A stretch of DNA of 64,000 nucleotides from Cristatella mucedo (taxonomy: Eukaryota > Bryozoa > Phylactolaemata > Cristatellidae), in assembly GCA_009760855.2 (NCBI GenBank), contig WPIO01000050.1:600501-664500 (forward strand), in the 5' to 3' direction. The position numbers and the translations under genes were made by a program. The number at the start of each line of letters is the position of its first letter. Within the stretch, counting starts at the first letter, position 1. Shown piece by piece: positions 1 through 10,474 of this stretch. The notes beneath the pieces are model-generated. The model worked only from the letters and a program-made list of their open reading frames with translations. It was not told where the DNA came from and did not search any database.

Positions 1-1345
1 AATGATAATAATAATAATGGAATTGTATAGCAACCACGGAGAACTGAACCTCTCTCTAGACACTTTAGGCATGCTGTATGCGAAGATATACCAAACAATT
101 GGTGGTAATATCCTCAAGCAGCAAGCATAGTGTAAGCAGGTACATGCACACGAAGGACGAATCACAAAGACCCACCGACGAATGCTGTAATTAACAGGTG
201 CGTCTGAGGCTTCTTTTTCAATGTCATTTTATCCGGGAGGTTTCGACAAGCGTCAGTAGTGAGTTCCAGGCGTTGGAAGCATGAAAAATAGAGGCAAGGT
301 ATCTAACAGTTTTGTAAGTTCGTACGAGGTATGGCTAAGCGAATTGAGTCAGAACAGTGGGTTATACTAGCCGATTTAACAGCCTCTTTTATATAGCACC
401 AGAAAAGCCTTTACGGCTATCACCACTGCTTGCAGTGGCAATAAAGAATCGCTTAGGCCAGGATTTGAACCCAATACCTTGGAATCAAGGCCGTGAAAAG
501 CAACAGCCTTATCCTCCTTAGGCTCCGATGCTTCGCCTGGCGGGGGAGTAGGTCTGATAGGTAAACCGGAGCCAGATAAAGAAGGAACCTAAAACTAAGC
601 AACAGAACCTTGAAGGTGATACGCTGCTTAATTAGGAGCCAGTGCAGGTCGGCGAGAAGTGTCGTTGTGTGGCAACTGCGACTTTCAGGACAGACAAGCA
701 TAGCTACAGAGTGTTGCCATAACTGTACGAACTCGATTGCACAGGCTGATAGACCAGCAAGCAGTGAGTTACAGAAGTCGAGACGGGATGTTCCAAATGC
801 ACGGACCAGTTTCGATATAGTATACCTGTCTAAGCAAGCCCGAATTTAGCAATATTATTTTGCTGAAAGAAGGCGGACTTGACTGTGGAGCTGATGTGGT
901 CGCCTGATTAAAGGTCGCTTTGGAACAAAGCACCTAGATTTCCTGCATATTTAACAACAGATGTGCTGGCAGTGTCGAATTCGAGCGCCAGGCTTTCCAA
1001 CTGCTGAATCACACTTGGTATATCCATAACTACTAAGTTAGTTTTCCCGTCATTCAGTTTAAGTCAGTGCACTGCCTTCCACGCGGTGTCGTAAGCAACA
1101 CATGCCACAAGGGTGTGTAGAGATTTCAATGCACCTGAGGGCTGGAAGGGATAAAAGCAAAGGTACAACTGAGTGTCGTCTGCATAGAAGTGGAAGCCTA
1201 GATTTTGCTTGGCAATCGCATCGTCAAGAGGGATACTGTAAACTGAACAGAAACGGACTCAGCAGAGAGACCTAAGGTACCTCGTACAAGGAGGAATTTC
1301 GGGAGTTATCCCCACGCCTAATGGAGTACTGTAGGAGTGAACTCC
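1..1345 (-). mobile_element. L2/CR1-like LINE, 3' half, carrying a nested SINE
   Basis: Read on the minus strand it runs from a reverse transcriptase remnant (FHFYADDTQLYL, about 1161-1194) through the C-terminal segment to a 3' end with an AT-rich trinucleotide tail (TTATTATTATT) at the window edge. Stops and frameshifts abound. A SINE interrupts it at about 367-527. Confidence 0.85.
367..527 (-). mobile_element. tRNA-derived SINE (family S1) inserted in a LINE
   Basis: On the minus strand it has the B-box-like GGTTCAAATCCTGG, then the body GCCACTGCAAGCAGTGGTGA and an end ...AAGAGGCTGTTAAATC, shared with the copies at 17136, 44683 and 63691. LINE sequence resumes on both sides. Confidence 0.75.
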
Positions 1346-4254
1346 CTCAAAACACATTTATTGATACTTATCAAATACTAATCGACCGAAAGGCATGCAA
1401 ATCTGCAATCACAAGGGCAAATTTATCTATCTTTCGATGTAACCATAGTGCCACTTTGACCTTCTGATGACCTTTAAAAGTCGAGTTCAAATTTTTGCTT
1501 AGGTATATTACTTCAGTTTTATTCAAACAGATTCATTACAGTGCATTTTAGAAATATGTTAAACCTATCAAAAGATGAAGAACACTTGTACTGAGTCTGG
1601 GATTCTTCTAAAAAGTAAATAGAAACTTTTGTGATATTTAAAAACCACAGTAATCAGGAAAGTGTCAATCATGTGACTTTAAAATACCGTGGTGCTATAT
1701 TCACTTCACAAACAACCAAACTTGAGAAATCCACGGGTCAAACAGGTTGACCAGAGCACATATTCCAAATTCAAGTCGGAGTGGCAATAGACGGCCAATC
1801 ACTGGCATCTCAAAGGCTCAAAGCCTCACTGTTCAGGAAGCACAGCCAAGTGTGGCCAGCAGCACATTACTTGATGTCAAAAAGCCCATAACTGTCCTAA
1901 CATGTTGCCAATACTGTCAATTTTTGTATGGCGGATCAGGTTTCACACAATCATACATTTCAAGTTTATAGGATCACTATTATTGGAGATATCACAAAAG
2001 CACGATAGTGAAGGTAGGCACGATAGCTCTCATACTACCGGCAGTCAAACCGCGTCGGCAGTCAAACCACGCCAGCAGTCAAACCTTCGTGGCAATGCTG
2101 TCCGGTTGCGGGTCAACGTAGTGACTTGGATGAAGCTAGTGCGTCGTTCACTTGGAATCAGTCTGAAAATGTTGATTCGATTCTAGTTAAGGGAGATTTG
2201 GTTGATTTTGAGTTCTCATTAATGCCGTTTATAGCTTGAAATGTATACTGGGGAACGCGGATCAGACGCCCGAAGCAACAATCCCAGGAATCAGTAGATG
2301 CAACCGTAATAAACCCTTAGTTACGGTGGCCCCTGCAGCAGTACATTCTCAATTCATTACCCCTAACGATTGTCTACTTGCCAAACAATAACCACTTCCG
2401 GTTTCAGAGCAAATGTAAACATACCAATGTAAATATGTTTCTGCCAACTAAATAAGGAGTGGGTCTTGAAATACCATTTGCAGCCGGTTGCTATGGGCCG
2501 GGTGGAGAAGATGAGGCGGGCAGGCCCCGGCCGATAGTGTTTAGGCTTTTAGGATCATGTTATACTACTTGTTGGAGTTCGATCTCAAGGGGGTGTCATT
2601 TTTTTATTAAACGTATTTAAATTAGTTTGAACTTACGTTATCAGGGTCCGTTTAGGGCTGAGTACCTTATATTTACAAATTCACCTACGATGCTTGGTTC
2701 GGTAGGTCGGGTTTTTCAAAAAAAAATGAGCTTGACGTAGTACTTTCGGTTTAAGTACGTCCTAAAAAAATAATTTAATTTACCGTGTTCCGGTCATCTG
2801 TAAACACCACAATATTGGATTGCATTTATAAATGGTTTGTCTTTGAAAAGGCAAATTTCCAAAAACTGAAAGTTGTTGACCGTTTCGCTTAGATTTTGCC
2901 GTTCACATCAATACTCTACTGTCCCCCACTAAAATAGAACCTAAGCCATTGCAATTCAGTGCGTGTGATGCCCAGTGGAGAATAGAGACGCTTAAGCAGG
3001 ATTTTGTGATGAAATCTGTGACTTAATAATTTGTGAGCAATTCGCCCCATATCTAGGAAAAGGATGCACATGGTAGGAGTTTATAAGGAGAAATCTAGGT
3101 GATACTGGTTGCATTCTCGAGAGCAGAGACAACTTTTTTTCTGTATTCTCATCGAAATTCTATTTTTCTATCACCGCTAATACAGTAACTAAAACATTGA
3201 CGATGCTCATAATAGGTTTTGGCAGTTCGCCACTAGGAAGCCCAGCCTTGTGAGTCACCGGAATCCGTTAGCCGAACAGCAGCCGAGTGACTGGCCCGGG
3301 CGATATATAAAATTCAGATGAAGCTGTTATCGAAATAACTGCATTGTTGACCAAATAGAGACCATGATTACAGCAAAACTATGGGGAATCAAAAGCAAAG
3401 GACTTGGTTTTTTGACGACAGCTTGTATGCTAAGTTTCGGTTTGAAACTTTGCTTAACCCGCATGTGAGCAAAGGAATGGGCAGACGTCCCCGACCTAAG
3501 CATCCGGGTCTTAGTTGGAAAATAAAATTCTCACAATTCAAAAATCAATTTTGGGTTCAACTCCAGAAGCAGATGGTCTCTTGTTGCACATGGCAGCCCA
3601 AGTGCAACAACAAAGGCTTGCGAAGTGGATAAATAAACGACGAGGCTTATGAACCCTGCCGACGTTTGCTAGACTTGTTAATTTAGTGGCGAGATTCAAC
3701 TTTTCACGACGAGAGAAATATCATTAGGTTGGCGACCATCGAATCTGGAACCTAATAGCTTTTGGTGATTCTACTCTCAAACTTAAGTTGGGCGACCTCA
3801 CACTCCAGCTTAGATGGTCCAAGAATGACTACATTCGAGTCGTATCGTAAGCAGAGCACGAGACACTCGACAACGACAATCGTTGGATGAGTGCGGTATC
3901 ACCACTGCCGAGTTGGCTAATATTAAGACCGGGATAACTGTATAAGTCAGTGCCTGTTCAGACAAGTGTACGAAAGCCTACATATTTCATGTGTTTTCGA
4001 CGTATTGACAACAATCTAGATTTGTGCGATTCCCTGAATTCGGGACTCGAGATGCCGGTGCCCCTGAATCATCTGCAACTTGGGCAAACATTAGTCGTTC
4101 AGCCGAGATGTCCAAATAATAACGATATTAAAGATACTACAATTGCTATTGCTTCCTCGGAGAACCCAATCTCTTTCTGGGAAATTTCCATCTGCTGCTT
4201 AGGAAGCAATATCGAATGTTCAGGGGTTGCAAGCTCAATGAACCACAAACCTAA
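1346..4254. other. Intergenic, no gene recognised
   Basis: AT-richer sequence with only short open frames (83 codons at 3381-3632, others shorter) lacking motifs or convincing splice partners. I see no clear repeat family here. Confidence 0.4.
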
Positions 4255-4795
4255 AACTGAATAGAGGTGACATGCCGTGGCCAGCATGCAAATGCGGTTA
4301 GTGATGGACTGTAAAGTGTCAGAGCACAAAAGCAAGCAAAGGAAAAATCGCATGGACCCACAAAATGCTGTGATAAGTAGATCCATTTTCATTTCCTTTT
4401 TAAATGTGGTCCTGTCACGGTACGTCGCGACACAGTCAGGGTATCGGGTCAGGATATCAGATGTCGTGACGCCAATCGGAAGTGAGTTTCAGGCTTAGGG
4501 GGCAGCATGCGAACTAAGGGCGCGGTCTCCAAAGGATTTGAGGTTCGTACGATATATAGGCAAACGATCAGATTCCTAAAACCAGCAACCAAACGATGCT
4601 TAGCCTGGTGGTAGAGCAGGTTTGATAGGTAGGCTAGAGCCAATAAATAGGAACCTAAAAGTGAGTGACAAAACCTTGAAGTCGATGCGCTTCTTGACTG
4701 CTAGCCAGTGCATTTCAGCCAGAAATAGCGTGCTGTGGCAACTGCAGCACTCACATCAGGCAGGCCTAGCTGCAGAGTTTGGCTTCTTAGTTTAA
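4255..4795 (-). mobile_element. L2-like LINE 3' fragment (family A)
   Basis: Aligns by eye with the copies at 43040 and 56220, for example ...AGTGAGTTTCAGGCTT... and ...GCCAGTGCATTTCAGCC.... On the minus strand it codes a decayed [11 protein letters not shown]-type segment and AYLSNLLYHQAKHR. Confidence 0.75.
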
Positions 4796-4981
4796 CTTGC
4801 TATCTAGCTAGGTTCACACATTTCAGGTTTTCTTGTAAATTTAATTGGTCAAAGTAATGTGACTGGCACTGAAGACATATTTTAGCTAGCTTTTTTGCAT
4901 TCAATTGCAGAGCTTTCAATAGAAAAACTGGCAATGGGTAGAGCGGCTAATTGGCTAATTCATTATCATCTTCGTTACCAG

Positions 4982-5434
4982 GGGTGCAATGGAATGCTTC
5001 TACCGTGATGACGACCTCTCAAACTCCCACAACGGCTTTTCCTGTGAGCTCGTCCATTTCTAGCCGCCTGGTCAGCACTGACTGGCCCACAGCTACTAAT
5101 ACTTCTAATGCTACTTTCGATGCAAGTTCAACAGCTTTGCCCAGAATCGGTAGTGCGACCACGTCGGCAGCTTCAGATCAAAAAACTTACATTGGAAATA
5201 TTACTACTGGCAACGGTAGTACCTTGAATATTAGCACCATAGACTTTCCGAGTTCAACGAGCAAGTACAGCACTTACGCTCAGGAAGTAAGCACTACGAA
5301 GACGACGCCTGCACCAAAATTTATTCCGAGCTTCACAAGTGCGTCGCCAAGCTCTTTTGCTAGTTCCGGTATCGTGACACCAGCGGTCGTCGTAGTAACG
5401 CCATCGACTCCTTGGGCAAGACCAAAGTTCACAG
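4982..5434 (+). CDS. Receptor-like gene, Ser/Thr-rich exon
   Basis: An exon of 453 nt, phase 1-1, between acceptor CATCTTCGTTACCAG and donor CACAG|GTATAA. It codes about 150 residues dominated by Ser and Thr with five or six N-glycosylation sequons, as in mucin-like stalks. Symmetric phase-1 exons are typical of extracellular modules. The frame is closed by TAA shortly upstream, so the exon cannot start much earlier. Confidence 0.55.
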
Positions 5435-8400
5435 GTATAAGCCGCACGTATGCTTGACTGTCTACAGTTGTTATGATTAAGCATGCATATTAAGACTTCG
5501 GAAATCGTTTGGGGGTAAACTATTGGCTGCTGCCTTGGTTCGAGAAAGTACATTTCACAAGCATTAATATCGCCAACATATCTATGCTCAGTCTAGGTAT
5601 GTAACTTAAATAAATTCGGATTTCCGACACGTCAGAATTGCATAGCCATCTGATTTATGATGGTTTGCTTTGTCATTCTTTTGTACATTAAAAATACAAT
5701 TAACAATAACAAATTTGCTATAGTACGCTCGGAGCTCAATCTATTTCTAGGCACTTTACGTTAGCTGTAAAAAGAAGCGTGATCTCACGGCTCCTAGCTA
5801 GCTAGACAAGATAGCATTGTTAGCAGTGGCTTTTACTTTAGATATTAATAGTATCTGCTTGAGATTTTGACATACCAGAAGCCTTCGGAGATACGAATAG
5901 TAATAACAATAATAAAACACTTGATTTATAGCGCTCAGAAAACTCAAACTCTTCTAGGTACTTTACATTTGCTGCAAAAAAGCATGATCACATTATTGGC
6001 TGTAGGTAAGCAAACAACAAGCATAAAGTGGTTGAAGGTAGCATGTAAGGGCTCAGCATGCAAATATGGTTAGTGTGCAACAGCATAGTGTCTGCACGAA
6101 TAATCACACGAAGGACATATCACATGGACCCAGTAAATTTTGTAATAACTAGATGCTTTTTCAATTACCTATTAAATATGGTACAGTCAGAAAATGTCAC
6201 GATCCAAGTCAAACGTGAGTTCCAGGTTTTTGATAAGAGAAACTAGAGGCAATGTCTCGAAAGGATTTGAGATTCCCACGAGGTATAGATAAACAATTGG
6301 ATTGAGAAACGCGAGTGGTAATATGCTTAGCCAGGTTGGGGAGTGGAACTGAAAGGTAAGCTGAAGCCAAAGAATGAAGGGACCTAAAAGTGAGTGACAA
6401 ATTATTGAAGTTTATGCTTTGCATCTATCTACGTTTGTGACTCCACTAAGCCGTGCAGACTTTAAGGGTGTTACGTGGGAGAGTTTAGTATATCACACTT
6501 ACAGCTGGAGAGGCTTTCAGTACACATTCCGTTGCCATCAGACTTTGCCTCACGCAACAAAGAGAACATGGGAAGCATTGCAGAGTCAGATAAGCAGTCG
6601 AGATAGTGAATAGCATGGAAGTAGCAGCTCAGGCCCGCTGAAAAGGGTGAGCCATAGTCGGCAGCAGGAGAGTATTTGTCGTTGTGTAAGAAATGTGGGA
6701 GCGAGTTCCACAGTCTAGGACCGGCAGAGCTAAGTCTTCTGCCGCCAACGGTCTTAAAACGGTGTGACTGAACGGCTAATTTATTCTCTACTCCATACAG
6801 GATCTGAGGGCACTAGGAGGCCGAAACTGGTGCAGCAGTTCAGCTAGGTACGAAGGCGCTAAGCCGTGGCAGGCCTTGTGGGTCAGCATAAGAACTTTAC
6901 TTGGTATCCGTTGCTTAACCAGCATCCATCCTAGCTTTTTTTTAGCAAAGGAGACACGTGCTCAGACCTCTGTGACTTGAAGACTAGCCTTGCAGCCATA
7001 TTCATAGCCAGCTGCGGTCGCCTAGTTGCTTTCTTTGGTAGCCCAGCCAAAAGGGAATTACAATAATAAAGCCGAGACAGAACTAAGGAGCAAATTAAAT
7101 TTTTTGCAAGACACTGCGAAAAACAACCCCTAACTTTAGATAGGGATCAGACGTGATGGGTAGCTGTAGAAGCAGTCTTCTGAATGAGGCCTTTAAAATT
7201 TAGGCAGCTGTCGAAAATGATGCCTAAATTTCGAGCACGTGCTGACGATCACACAACAGCATCACCTGTCAGAAGAGCAAAGCCTTTTAATCCAGCCACA
7301 GGCTTGCGGTGTCCTACGATCAGCAATTCGGTTTTATCGTCATTTAGTTTTAAGAAGTTTTCCGACATCGACGATCGAATGTCGGCAATACAAGCATTCA
7401 GATTCTCAGTTGCTGCAGCAGATTCTGAGGTTTTTAATAAAAATTAAGCTGAGTATAGTCATCATAAAACTGAAATCCTATTCCACAAGCCTAATAGCAC
7501 TTTTCTCAGAGGTTGAATATATGATTTTAGATGAGGAGGAGAGGACACATTGTATTCTAGATGCGATCTTCTTGAGGTCAGACGAGCAGCATTTGGCGAA
7601 ACTAATGATGATAGGGTGCCGTCATTGGGAAAATTTCGGTGGAATACAGAAAAGTCACTTATGTCTTCGCGTTGATCGAAAACAGTTGGTCTGCTCATTT
7701 ACTAGCTCCCGAGTGGGAGGCTGACCCCTCTGTAGCCAGTGTACATGAACATTCGCATGCATCTCAGTTTGACACATATCTATCGGTAAGACAGCCGCAG
7801 CACGATCTAAGAAAACGATGCTAAAGATAGGCGTCGATAGGCAGGAGTTTGTGAGATACTGGTTGCACTCGTGAGGAAACAGACAACTCCGGGATGCTTC
7901 CTGTATTCTCACCAGACTTCTGATAGCCAAAGGCAGCTGAGGAAGTAATTACGAAACTGAAGCAGCTTGTAACTGTTCTTGGTGGCTCGCTACCTGGAAG
8001 CACAGCAAGGCGATTGTACGGAGTTTGACGGAATCGGGCCCTGGGGCGTTGCAGCGGAGGCGAACGAAACGAAGTATGGCTCCGTCGTCCAGACTACGAC
8101 GAACGCGAGCGGCACCGAGGTAATCGCTCGCCGAACGTCCCCCCTCCTAGCTGGCTTTCTCGCCAGCTACTCTGGAGCTCAGCACGTTTCGAGCGTCAGC
8201 TCCACCCGACTGCCGTTTCAGTTCGATGCGAGGCTTCCACTACTCGAGGCCAGCTTAGCGAATTTATTCAACCAGACTTGCAACAAGCGCCTCTACTTCC
8301 CGACATGCTGTCCGGGCAAAGGACAAAGGTGGAGACGATTCCCACACATAGACCAGGATCGGCTCAGCACTAGCTTCCAGCCCCTTTAAAATTGTCGTCA

Positions 8401-9034
8401 AGCAGGGCAGCATTGCTCAAAGTTGCTCACAGCACCCGAGGCAGTGCGCCACTAGCACCTCGAGCTCTTCCCCTTACTTTTGTTTCAGGAAGCTGTCAGA
8501 TGGCGACCGGCTATACGTCAGACCGGCTGACGTGTACGTGGGTCGTGCTCAGAACCCGCAGCAAGGTCGTCTCTGGTTCGTCATCGTCATAAGTCCTGCG
8601 GTCAACAACAGTCTGTGTTCATCTGGCGGCGACGCCGGCGGCACAAGGTCGCTCGGTCGCCGCCGCCGCCGAGACGTCTCTGTGCCGCCCGATTCTGCTC
8701 CACTCGACGCTGCAGCGCTGACGATGCTGCTGTCCAACCTGTGAGAGAGCGCGCGCCACCCGTCCTCTCGTCCTCCTGCTGCCGCAGCTGAGCCAAGAGC
8801 TTCGAGCGAGCGAGTGCTTGGCTGGCAAGTCGCTCATGGAGAGTGCCCGTCGCAGCGAGTTTTTGTCGACTATTGCTCAGGACGGCCGAGATTGGCCAGA
8901 TCTTGGTGGATGTGACCAATGCGAGCGTGACAGTGGACGGCGTGGTAACGCCTAAGGACGCCGTTGCGGCCGCGGAAGCGTTCTCGACGACATGGTCGCT
9001 AGATGTCGCTACTTCGGGAAGTCCAACATCATTG
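4982..9034 (+). CDS. Partial extracellular receptor or matrix protein with Ser/Thr-rich region (gene model, both ends missing)
   Basis: Five exons join in phase: 4982-5434, 8010-8119, 8222-8328, 8489-8740 and 8881-9034. The first is a Ser/Thr-rich, mucin-like stretch. The rest code a more globular region with Cys residues, a basic run (LGRRRRRDVS) resembling a proprotein-convertase site, and the block LTAEIGQILVDVTNASVTVD followed by GVVTPKDAVAAAEAF. At least ten N-glycosylation sequons (for example NAS, NET, NQT, NNS, NLT) point to an ectodomain. Parts resemble SEA-like or KIAA1549-type ectodomain pieces, and the last block resembles subdomain A of adhesion-GPCR GAIN domains, but I cannot assign a family. 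No signal peptide or membrane segment was found. The 2.6-kb first intron holds LINE remains. Confidence 0.5.
5690..6430 (-). mobile_element. L2-like LINE 3' fragments (family A), two pieces
   Basis: A short 3'-end piece (about 5690-5800) is followed by a longer one (about 5895-6430). Each begins with the tail CTAGGTACTTTACATTTGCTGC as read on the plus strand. Protein remnants include SLTFRSLHSLASAYLSVPLP. Confidence 0.7.
6430..7560 (-). mobile_element. Second LINE family (family B), reverse transcriptase C-terminus
   Basis: On the minus strand it includes KLNDDKTELLIVGHR (about 7310-7355), the usual segment after the YADD motif of CR1/L2-type elements, and further on RLWNSLP-like remains. 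Its 3' end (GTCTGTAACTCC-type) is shared with the copies at 25080 and 44255 and differs from family A. Confidence 0.7.
7561..8009. other. Intron sequence of the receptor-like gene
   Basis: Nothing recognised. The open frames at 7462-7698 and 7655-7930 (minus) and 7639-7824 (plus) overlap one another and show no conserved motif. Confidence 0.35.
8010..8119 (+). CDS. Receptor-like gene, exon coding DCTEFDGIGPWG...
   Basis: With an acceptor at AGCAAG|GC the exon takes the single base left by 4982-5434 and continues DCTEFDGIGPWGVAAEANET, ending GTE at donor CCGAG|GTAATC (phase 0). An acceptor four bases earlier (CACAG|CAA) is an alternative in phase 0. Confidence 0.45.
8222..8328 (+). CDS. Receptor-like gene, exon coding FDARLPLLEASLANLFNQTC...
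   Basis: The acceptor is CTGCCGTTTCAG and the donor ACAAAG|GTGGAG; phases are 0 and 2. The helix-like FDARLPLLEASLANLFNQT resembles the first helix of SEA-type domains. The preceding 102-nt intron has no stop and is a multiple of three, so it could also be retained as coding sequence. Confidence 0.48.
8489..8740 (+). CDS. Receptor-like gene, exon with five-arginine run
   Basis: A 252-nt exon, phase 2-2, with a strong acceptor (CTTTTGTTTCAG) and donor (AACCT|GTGAGA). It codes KLSDGDRLYVRPADVYVGRA, a beta-strand-like RLWFVIVIS, NNS, and GRRRRRDVS. Five consecutive arginines fit a furin-type cleavage consensus. Confidence 0.55.
8881..9034 (+). CDS. Receptor-like gene, GAIN-like exon
   Basis: The acceptor TCGACTATTGCTCAG completes the Leu codon of the preceding exon, giving ...LLSNL-TAEIGQILVDVTNASV. 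The 3' end is uncertain: TTG|GTGCGT at 9034 is used here, GTG|GTAACG near 8945 is possible, and the frame stays open to 9286. Confidence 0.42.
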
Positions 9035-9970
9035 GTGCGTGGCTGGCGCACTCGCCGTAACTGCTGTAGCCGCTTCCGCCTCGAGTTGATTTTTGGTCGT
9101 CTGCCATTGCTAGAGTTCGCTCGCAAAGGATGGTCTTCTTTCGCCAACATTTCTAACGTCGTCAGGAGTGTGTCCAAAGAGTCAAAAGTGGGGGTTTCAT
9201 ATCTAGAGAATGCTGCTTTAGCGAGCGTAGAAAGCGAGCTGAGAAACGCCGGACGCTATCGTAATTGCTCCATGAATTGCGCCCCTTGATACCGAAGTAA
9301 AACGTGCTGTTAACGGATTACAAATCCTCGAAACTCTTTCCGTTGCCTTCGGCTTTCATTGCCAATTGCTTTTTGGCTAGCCTAAGGAATCTTCTTGGTC
9401 TTTCAAAGCTAAGGGCACGAGAACCAATCGGCTGCTGCCGAAGCAGCTCCCAGAATCATGTGCATGGAGATGGCACAATAGAGTCACAATTGCACCAGTA
9501 GAAAGAGTGCGTTTAAGTGGAATCCAGTCTGCCCACTACACCAGAAATGCTTATTTAGTGCCATTTTTGTTTACTGGATGCAATCTCTAAACTCTTTTGC
9601 TGCTAGTGTAAGCATCACCTCTTAGCACTTCGCGCGGAAAACCGTGGACAGCAGGAGGGCCCAACTTTTTTTTAAGCTATGTATCAGATAGCTAGAATTG
9701 TACCACCTCGGATAACGGGAAATAATGCGAAAGTACGCACGAAGCTTTCCCTTTCTGGTGACCTGCGTTCTGGGCAAACAAGCTAACTGCCTTGCGTACG
9801 CTACCTGCCGGCCTCCCAGGGCAATATTTGGTCGAAGCATAGGGAAAATTGAGTTAATATAGATTATGCGCCAGTTCGGCGTATCGTATTATTGCACCCT
9901 CTCTTGCACGGTTTTAATCACTGTGCGAACGTACGCAAGCGCAGCTCCGCTTGCCTCCGATTGCTATCCG
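9035..9970. other. No further exon recognised downstream of the receptor-like exons
   Basis: The coding frame of the preceding exon stays open to 9286 but loses its character. A membrane segment was looked for and not seen. Confidence 0.35.
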
Positions 9971-10474
9971 GTGTGCCGGATATAAGGTGTGCCGGATATA
10001 AGGTGTGCCGGATATAAGGTGTGCCGGATATAAGGTGTGCCGGATATAAGGTGTGCCGGATATAAGGTGTGCCGGATATAAGGTGTGCCGGATATAAGGT
10101 GTGCCGGATATAGGGAGTGCCGGATATAGGGAGTGCCGGATATAGGGAGTGCCGGATATAAGGAGTGCCGGATATAAGGAGTGCCGGATATAAGGTGTGC
10201 CGGATATAAGGTGTGCCGGATATAAGGTGTGCCGGATATAAGGTGTGCCGGATATAAGGTGTGCCGGATATAAGGTGTGCCGGATATCCGGTGGGCCGGA
10301 TATCCGGTGGGCCGGATATCCGGTGGGCCGGATATCCGGTGGGCCGGATATCCGGTGGGCCGGATATCCGGTGGGCCGGATATCCGGTGGGCCGGATATC
10401 CGGTGGGCCGGATATCCGGTGGGCCGGATATCCGGTGGGCCGGATATCCGGTGGGCCGGATATCCGGTGGGCCG
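9971..10474. repeat. 16-bp tandem repeat, 31 full units in two homogenised blocks
   Basis: Units of 16 bp fill 9971-10466, with a partial unit to 10474. Units 1-19 follow GTGTGCCGGATATAAG with sub-blocks GAGTGCCGGATATAGG and GAGTGCCGGATATAAG in the middle. Units 20-31 follow GTGGGCCGGATATCCG, so neighbouring units create the perfect 12-bp palindrome CCGGATATCCGG. Because 16 is not divisible by 3, all three frames stay open on the minus strand; these are not genes. Confidence 0.97.

Noticed and set aside
9304-9501. Continuation of the receptor-like gene after 9034
   Set aside because: Different frame, no acceptor in phase with 9034, no membrane segment.
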